Under the pieces are notes generated by a model that did not search any database, was not told the origin of the DNA, and saw only the letters and a list, made by a program, of their open reading frames with translations. 64,000 bases of DNA from Echinometra lucunter (taxonomy: Eukaryota; Echinodermata; Echinoidea; Camarodonta; Echinometridae), in contig CM057156.1 of the NCBI GenBank assembly GCA_029962745.1, positions 28,288,291 to 28,352,290 of the forward strand. Direction: 5' to 3'. Positions 57,126-64,000 of this stretch are shown piece after piece. How positions within the stretch are numbered: position 1 is the first letter of the stretch; each line of letters begins with the position of its first letter. A program made the position numbers and the translations under genes.

Positions 57126-60100
57126 ATGGCAGAACCTGTTACAAATTTAAGCGGCAGTGAGCTGACAGAGGAGATCAATGAGCTGCGAAAAGAAGTGAAG
57201 GAATATAAACCAGGCAAAGTATCAACGCATGCCGATCGAGTTGAATTCCCGGATATCCTTTACATTGGTAATAACCGTACATATCACATATTCATTTTTT
57301 AAAAAAGATTGTTGGGCAAATCAATGTAGGCAAGCCATATTGACCTATGGAAGAATACATTCTCCAAAATTGACTAAGCCTGCCATGAAAGTGATGAGAG
57401 AAGGGTGGGGGGGGGGGGGGGGAGAGGGTAGGAGCAGCTTTGAGTGAGCTTAATCATTTGTTCTCAAATTCTAACCACTTTTTAAAGATGTAAAACATGC
57501 CTTTGAAGTAAACAGCACGGTTTATATATTTGTAGACCTAAAATTTGGCCACTAAGATAAGACCAGGGTACCTTTGCATAAAGACTTACCATTACAGTAA
57601 CTTTACCATCAGTAGTAACTACCATAGTAACGTTGTTCAACAGCCAATCAAAATCCATTATTCCATGACAGTTACCTTTGATGGCAAAGTTATTGTAATA
57701 GCAAGTTTTATGCAACGGCACCCAGGGTAATAATGCTAGATACTAGAGCGCCAGGCCATGAGCGTGACGGACCTGGGGAGCGTTTCATGAAGAGTTTTGT
57801 CGGTGATTTTCACTGACTAATTTGCTTTCAGCCAATCAGATGCGAGGATTTTCAGTAGCTTATAACATTTGTCGGTGATTTTCATCGACAAGACTCTTCA
57901 TGAAACGCTCCCCAGAAACCAGTACATTAAGCCACCATTGTTGTTAATGTTATTATTATTATTATCATTATCATTATTATAATGATTAATTACTCTTATC
58001 ATCGTTATTATTATTATTATTATTGTCATCATTATTATTATTATTGCTATCATTATTATCATTATTATAATGATGAATTATTTTTGTTATCATTATTATT
58101 ACAATTATTATTATTATCATTATTATTACTTTTATTATTATTCTCATCATTGTTTTTCATTACTGTTATTTTTATTACTGTTATCATGGTTATCATTAAT
58201 ATTACTGTTACGATGATTATTATTATAATCATTATAATTATTATTAATATTATCATTGCTATCATCATGATTAGTATTATTATAACCATTATCATGACTG
58301 ATACTGCTTGAATTTCGTTATATTACTTGTGAACAGAAAGATGCTATTATGTATGTTATACGTGTGTGGATGTCAAAAAAGGGTTGGTTTTTTTTTCTGG
58401 TCCTTGTTTGCAATTTTCCGTTTTTGACTCAGACGTGAATTGAATTTGAAAGGGGTGGTTTAGTAAAGGTGTACTTGGCCGGAATGTGAAAAATATGGTT
58501 GTTTTTTTAAAGACCAATTTGTACCCGTTTTGTGCCAAATAGGGGTAAAAATGGCTTAAAATATACTTGAAACCCACGAAATAGGGGTCAAATTCTGGGT
58601 TGTCGAACGATCATGGTTACACCTTTGAATATAGAGTGACAACACCGGGTTACATAGCGCTTTTCAGGACCGTAGGCTCTCAAAGCGCTTTACATTCAAC
58701 ATGTACAATAATTACATTCATAGGAAATATTGGCAAACCCGGAGAATGGGGGACCGGAACGCGCGCACATATTCATTTGTGTGCAAACAAATGCAGCCGG
58801 TGGCAGCGGCAGCCGGGAGCGGCAGAGTCGGCGGCGATGGGGACGATCTGCATAAGATTCATGGATGAAACATTTGTGAGTTTGAGACATTGGCGTAAAT
58901 CCCGGGGGGGGGGGGGGGGGGGGGATGGGGGGATGGGGGGATATATCCCCCCCCCCCCCCACTTTTTCAAGAGGAGGGGATGGCGTGTACAAATATCTCC
59001 CCACTTTTTAGGGAAGAAATGATATTCGAATTAATCAGTTAGTAAAACTTTTAATAATCTGTCATAAACAACCATCTTATTTTAGAATTTCTATTTGAAA
59101 ATGCAATTGAAAACCAAAAAAGTGGTTACTTTTTTGGCTTGCTCGCTTCGCTCGCTCGTCATATTTTAGAAAAATGCGAATAAAAACTGGAAAAGTGGTT
59201 ATTTTTTGGATCGCTCGCTTCACTCGCTCGTCATATGTTAGAATTTCTATTGGAAGATGTGATCAAAAACCAGAAAAGTGGTTATTTTTTGGCTCACTCG
59301 CTTCGCTCGCTCGCAAAATGAAAATTAAAACGTGTGTAAGGGGTCTGTGCGGATGGATGAGGGTGTGTGTTTATACTTAAGTGTGAGTTCGACAGAAAAA
59401 AATCGGCAAAAAAGTCAATCATCCCCCCACTCCTCAAAGTGGATTTACGCCGGTGGTTTGAGAACATTTCTGGCAAAAATCAAAATGATTTTCACCACAT
59501 AATCACACATTTGAAAGCCGAGAGGACAATGTAATATATTAGAACATAATTACTTGATTAAAACATATTTTAAAGTCATTTTGAACTTGATCATGGACTT
59601 GTCACATACCCTGACTTTCGGCTGTTGCTGCCGATCTCTGCACAGTACAAATGGCATGCGCGCGCGTTCCGGTCCCCTATTCTCCGGGTTTGCCGGAGAA
59701 CATTTATCAAAAAGGTAGGTCTTCAGCTATCTCTTGAAAGCTTCAACATCGGTCATATAGCGTAGCGAAACTGGGCATGCTGAGAGAGTATAAGATAAGG
59801 ATGTTGAGAGTGAGCGTCGGAAAAATTAGTTCATGAAAATAGTAAGCGATGGCGTATTATGTGTTCATGAAAGGGGCATAACAATAATTTGTTTTGATGT
59901 TTACTTGATGTTTTGGGCGGGCCGTATCAAATCGCCTGGCGGGCTGCACGTTTCCTGACAAGGGTATCACATATTCATTTTCCATACTTTTCTTTTTCCC
60001 CTTTATAGGGCTTTTTGGCCGAACAGGATGTGGAAAGACATCTTTGATCAACTCGCTGAAGTTTGCTGCTCATGGGAAACTTCGACGATCACAATGGCAG

Positions 60101-62483
60101 CAGGCTGCAGGCCAGGAGAAAGCTGGAGGACATACCATGTTCAGAAAGCTAGCTTATATCACTACGAGGATCTCTGTGATCGACAACCGAGGTCTTGATG
60201 ATCCAAATACTGAACAAGCCATTGCTGAACTAGCCGCACAATTGGGTAAGGATGACTAAAAAGAAGCGAAATTGTTGAACCATGCTAGTTCAACAGCCGT
60301 ACAACCTGTTCTTATCATATAACAGCTTCATTCGTTTTCATGACAATCTATTCTTTACCAGGAGCATAGTCCGCGCAATCTGTTATTGTTATCGACAAGT
60401 ATGCCCATTTTACCCCAAACATGCCCATTTCTGCCTGTGTATTTTACTTTTTATCCATATCAAAACTGACGACACGTTTCTCATCTTATTGGTTTGTTTT
60501 GCTTTGCTTTGTTGTCTTTAAAATAGTAATCTTTTGACAAATTTGTCTGCCACTCCCCTCCCCCTAGAATGCTCCTTTGATTGCTCCTCTGGTCAGTGAT
60601 AATGATGATTTCTCATGATGACGATTATTATAATGTATATCTTCTGCTTGCTTCTGCATAGATGGAAAACGAGGGTACTCCGAGATCGTCGAATGGCAGG
60701 ATGAGGATGATGTGGATGATGAAGACGAAGACCTGGACCTAAGCCAACTGGATCTCAACACTGGACATCCTATCGGTTGTGCCGTCTTTGTCTTCAGGTG
60801 ACTTTTATACGCCAAATTCTAGTTATTTTCCTTATGTTATATGCTCGCGACACAGAAGGCGCCATTTCCATTGCGTCGTTATACCTGCGCTAATCACATT
60901 GCTAAATAATACTAGGGAATTAGCCTGTACGTCTGTAATTCCAAAACAAATGTTTCCAATGTTCATCCTGCCTCCCAGCGTTGCTACGGGTGGGGGGGGG
61001 GGGGGACAGGGGGCGGCCGCCCTATGATTCTTCAAGTGATTCCCCCCCCCCCCCAAAAAAAAAAAAAAAAGAAGAAGAAGGAACAGAATAAAGAGGGCAT
61101 ATTGTTTATTTTAAACGTATAAGCTCATTTGTTGTTCAGCTTGTCGCCCCTTTATCAAATTACCTGGCGTCGCCCCTGCTGCATCAACTTTTTTCTATTT
61201 GATGCAACTTTCTCATTACGCGCCAAAACCCATGCCAGTCGTTGACACAATGCTGCGTCAAGCAATGACGCCTCGAGTGTAACAAATTGTGGAAATTGAG
61301 CTGCAGTCTTTCTGATATAATCTATTCAAAATGCCGTGCCATCTATTTAGTTGAATCTTTATAAATGTTGGAGAAGACAGAGAGCTCCAGACATTGCTTT
61401 GGCAAAGCGGGAAAGAGCCAACCCCAACTTGAGAAAAGACTTTACTTAGAATGCTATAATACTTCAAGTTCTATGTTTCATTGCAACTATTGTGCATTCT
61501 CCCTAGATCTTACTTACCCCTTCACCAATTTCCAACCTATTTGATAAATTTCGCAATCTTTCCCTCTGGAAACCTACCCCAGCGCCCGTCATGACGTCGA
61601 AACCAATACCACTGGACTGACGGAGGTCATTGACTTCTTACATGGACATCAAGGTAGGATCTATTCTTCCACATTTCCGCTTCTTAAGCCTATGCACTCT
61701 TTAATCGATCCATTTGCACATTCTGACATATTTTTTCTCTCTCCCTCAACATTTAACTTGATGATAATTTGAGCATGTCCTCTCAGTCTTTAACGGGGCA
61801 AAATTTGACAATAGGTATTATCTTCGTTTCGCTCTCGTTTATAGTTTTCTTATAGAATTATTGACCCATTAAAAAAAATTTCTTCCCAATGTTCTGTTTG
61901 CATCTGTCTTTGTCAACCAGGACGCTATCCGGTGGCTATCATAACCCACGTTGATGTTGCAGAGAATAGCCACGTCGAAAACCTGAAGACCGTTCTGCGG
62001 ATATCTGGTGTTAGTGACATTTTCGAAGTGGCTAACCTTACGAGTGAGAAGGAATTACTTGAGGAGCCCTACCAGCACAGTCTCCTCTCTCTTCTAGAGC
62101 GATGCATGACTGATGGAGATGAGACATTTATCTTCAAGCACCACCAGCGGAAGGAGCAACAGCGCAAGAAGGAGATTGAGAGGAGACGTGAGGAGAAGAG
62201 GCGAAAGAAAGAGGAAGAACGGATTGCAGAAGAGTGTCGACAAATGGCTGAAAGGGAGCGCATTGAGAGAGAGAACCAGATGAGACAGGAGTTAGAGGAG
62301 CAACGACGGGAGCTGGAGCGACAGCGGGAACGGGCTGCTGAGCAGGAGAGAGAGAGGCGGGAGGCAGAGAGGGAGAGACGGTGTCAAGAAGCCATTAGAA
62401 GGGCAGAGGCGGACAAGAAGGCAGAGATCCGTCGAATCATGGAGGCTAACAAAAAAGAGAAAAGTAGTTGTATGGTGATGTGA
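57126..62483 (+). CDS. P-loop GTPase with coiled coil and C-terminal CaaX box, five exons
   Basis: Exons: 57126-57267, 60009-60245, 60662-60797, 61583-61653 and 61921-62483. All have GT-AG borders and the phases (1,1,2,1) fit, giving 1149 nt and 382 residues. Residues 48-59 hold the Walker A loop (GRTGCGKTS). GGHT at 87-90 is a likely switch I. DNRG at 106-109 is the G3 motif and THVD at 204-207 an unusual G4 (usual form NKxD or TKxD). Residues 140-150 are an acidic insert. Residues 268-376 are a highly charged Glu/Arg coiled coil. The end is CMVM, a CaaX box of the farnesylation type, so the protein is probably membrane-tethered. The fold places it among TRAFAC-type GTPases. The layout recalls GIMAP/AIG1 and septins, but the motifs match neither well and I give no symbol. 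Intron 1 (2.7 kb) is full of repeats. Confidence 0.88.
57773..57915. mobile_element. Hairpin MITE with 23-bp perfect terminal repeats
   Basis: CTGGGGAGCGTTTCATGAAG then AGT (57773-57795) is exactly complementary to 57893-57915. Inner repeats GTCGGTGATTTTCA follow on both sides. The centre carries CCAATCAGA (57832-57840). It is 143 bp long with no coding capacity. Confidence 0.85.
57944..58310. repeat. (ATT/ATC)n microsatellite
   Basis: About 370 bp of degenerate ATT, ATC and GTT triplets. Tyr/His and Ile/Asn frames across it are artefacts. Confidence 0.95.
58731..59692. mobile_element. Nested inverted-repeat element in intron 1
   Basis: The outer arms GGCAAACCCGGAGAATGGGG plus GACCGGAACGCGCGC (58731-58765) are matched in reverse at 59659-59692. 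Inside, GGCGTAAATCC (58894-58904) and GGATTTACGCCGG (59442-59454) form a second, inner pair with G and C runs next to the left arm (58903-58960). The inner part has three CGCTTCGCTCGCTCG-like words, at about 59142, 59215 and 59300, each after AGTGGTTA(T/C)TTTTTGG. Confidence 0.7.
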
Positions 62484-62644
62484 AAACGTGCAGCTGAATA
62501 TAAACAAAGGACTGCGTTTGTCTTTAACTGTGTGAGGGAGAAACCCCACCCCAGTGATCACAAAATATGCAGTATATTATTGAGCTTGATTAGTGGCAAA
62601 CCGTTGTGGTAAACATGCGAGTCAAAAACTTGATGTTACGGCTC
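62484..62644 (+). other. Proximal 3' UTR of the GTPase gene
   Basis: Plain AT-rich sequence after the stop. Candidate poly(A) signals appear later, as AATAAA inside the following MITE at about 62690 and at about 63199. Confidence 0.4.
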
Positions 62645-62797
62645 CTGGGCCCTCTTGCATAAAAAGTTGCGATTGAATGCAACTCAAAAAAATAAACGCA
62701 ACTTGATTTTCAACCAATCAGAATTGAGTGTTTGGGACTCACGTTTGATTTTTTTTTAGTTGTGTTTAATTGCAACTTTTTATGCAGTAGGGCCCAG
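62645..62797. mobile_element. Hairpin MITE with 26-bp terminal repeats in the 3' flank
   Basis: CTGGGCCCTCTTGCATAAAA then AGTTGC is mirrored at the right end (GCAACTTTTTATGCAGTAGG then GCCCAG) with two mismatches. CCAATCAGA sits in the middle (62714-62722), as in the 57773-57915 element. The size is 153 bp. Confidence 0.85.
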
Positions 62798-63742
62798 GTG
62801 GCAAAAAGTTATGAATCAGAATTATAAATTTGACAAAATATGACATCAAGAGTCTGTTCTACATTTGGCAAAACCAAAGGGCAAAATTCTCTCTTATCTT
62901 CGCATGAACTATGAAAGTAAGAAATGCATGCTGACAAAATTACTAATTCAGGTCACGACGTTGTTGCTATTATTAAATATTTTTTGACAATCATGGGCGA
63001 AAATTCAGACGGGGAAGGGGGGATGTTCCCAAATAACAACAGGCATTTGTATGACGCCGTCTATCTAGAAATGGATAGACCCTCCTTACCTGCGACAATT
63101 TACAAATCCTTCAGTCGGGAGAGAGAGAGATTTTTTTTATGAGAATTGAACGCCCCTTGCTGTTTTTGTAGTTTCTTGTTTTTATTTTCTATCCGGCAAT
63201 AAAATAGTCCATTTTGCTGGTCCAAACACAATAGTCGAATCGTGTATGTCTGGACTTTGAGACTAACATAACTGACATAGGCCCTCTGCTATGCTCCTGA
63301 CAGCCAGAGAATGGAAGGTTAGCCTCTACTCAAGGCTTTGTGGAATTGCTTTTAAATGTCAAAATAGAGTCTATGTCTGCAGACTAGATTCGGATTTCAG
63401 ATTCATAAATTTTATTTCATTTTCATTTTCAGCACATCAATTAATCAATCAAAATTCAAATAATATAACAAAAGAATACGAAATAATGGTCAATGTGCAT
63501 ACAAAACAAACAAAAACAATTCCAGAAAAGAAGCTGAGTACAAATGAAAATGAAAACAGGGACTGGCAAAGAAGCAGAGTTGTCAAACCACTGATCCCTG
63601 GCAAAAGTTAGTACATGTACATTGGAAGACTTGAAGTACTAAATAAAATGTCTGCATAAAACTAAACTATTGAAGCGGAAAATGCATTTTGTAATTAAAT
63701 AGATACAAAACATATGCCAAAATACGAATACACTTGTAAACA

Positions 63743-63775
<33 letters not shown>

Positions 63776-64000
63776 ATCATACAAGTAACATGAAGAAAGT
63801 AATATAAATTATGAAAAAAAAAGGAAGAAAAAAGGACTATTTGCCTTAAAATACCACTACGGAAGCAATCAATGTTTTATCTTGGAGAATCGTGTGAACA
63901 ACTTGATCAGTATTGGTTAATTTTCTTCTCTCCATCTCGGTGACTTCTGGTCGGTGGCCTTGGGAATGTAGAAATAGGTTGTGCTTATTATAATTTGTCA
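62798..64000. other. AT-rich right edge, no gene seen
   Basis: (AAC)n occupies about 63743-63775. The frame at 63291-63611 is Asn/Lys/Thr-rich with no motif and no paired splice sites. Confidence 0.5.

Larger units (their letters stand above)
57268..60008 (+). other. Intron 1 of the GTPase gene, filled with repeats
   Basis: It contains a G-run at 57407-57422, a hairpin MITE (57773-57915), an (ATT/ATC)n array (57944-58310) and a nested inverted-repeat element (58731-59692). Its ends are GGTAAT and TTTATAG. No coding exon fits between the exon 1 and exon 2 phases. Confidence 0.75.

Noticed and set aside
58600..59022. 140-residue plus-strand frame with Gly/Pro runs as a protein
   Set aside because: It crosses the G and C runs and arms of the nested inverted-repeat element in intron 1.

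Overview
The window is animal nuclear DNA, AT-rich and dominated by repeats. The few convincing genes are split by GT-AG introns. Echinoderm, most likely sea urchin, is my best guess. It rests on the style of the repeats (G/C-homopolymer foldback elements, AGATCT-rich stretches, short hairpin elements carrying CCAATCAGA) and on a 5'-truncated L1/Tx1-like LINE. I cannot confirm the species without a search.

Layout. 1-14.9 kb is non-coding, with microsatellites, hairpin (MITE-like) elements, a dispersed repeat family and some doubtful minus-strand exon-like pieces near 13.3-13.7 kb. 14.95-25.73 kb holds three tandem copies of a complex unit: a head, an AACGTT-rich minisatellite, an A-tract next to a tRNA-like pol III box, and a CGCG-rich block. 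Copy A carries an extra near-identical 1.4 kb duplication. Three 31-bp palindromes follow the array, and a 29-bp inverted repeat at 10768 and 26439 brackets the whole region. 28.04-40.61 kb reads as nested transposons. A TTAA-flanked element contains a roughly 11.9 kb element with 24-bp perfect terminal repeats and an AAT duplication. That inner element holds dead PIF/Harbinger-type genes, a foldback element and a LINE with a 12-bp target duplication.

41.9-47.2 kb is the first clearly genic stretch. It has a two-exon minus-strand gene for a 127-residue protein, a CpG-containing promoter with a YY1-type motif, a THAP-like fragment and a second YY1-type start. 51.17-55.93 kb is a minus-strand LTR retrotransposon in a tandem LTR-internal-LTR-internal-LTR arrangement with CTAC duplications. 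Its 3' LTR was later hit by a 512-bp LINE fragment.

57.1-62.5 kb is the best gene. Its five exons join in perfect phase to encode a 382-residue P-loop GTPase with an acidic insert, a long charged coiled coil and a C-terminal CMVM prenylation box. Its first intron and 3' flank carry further hairpin elements. Nothing suggests that the genes form one pathway. Most of the structure here comes from transposition and tandem duplication.
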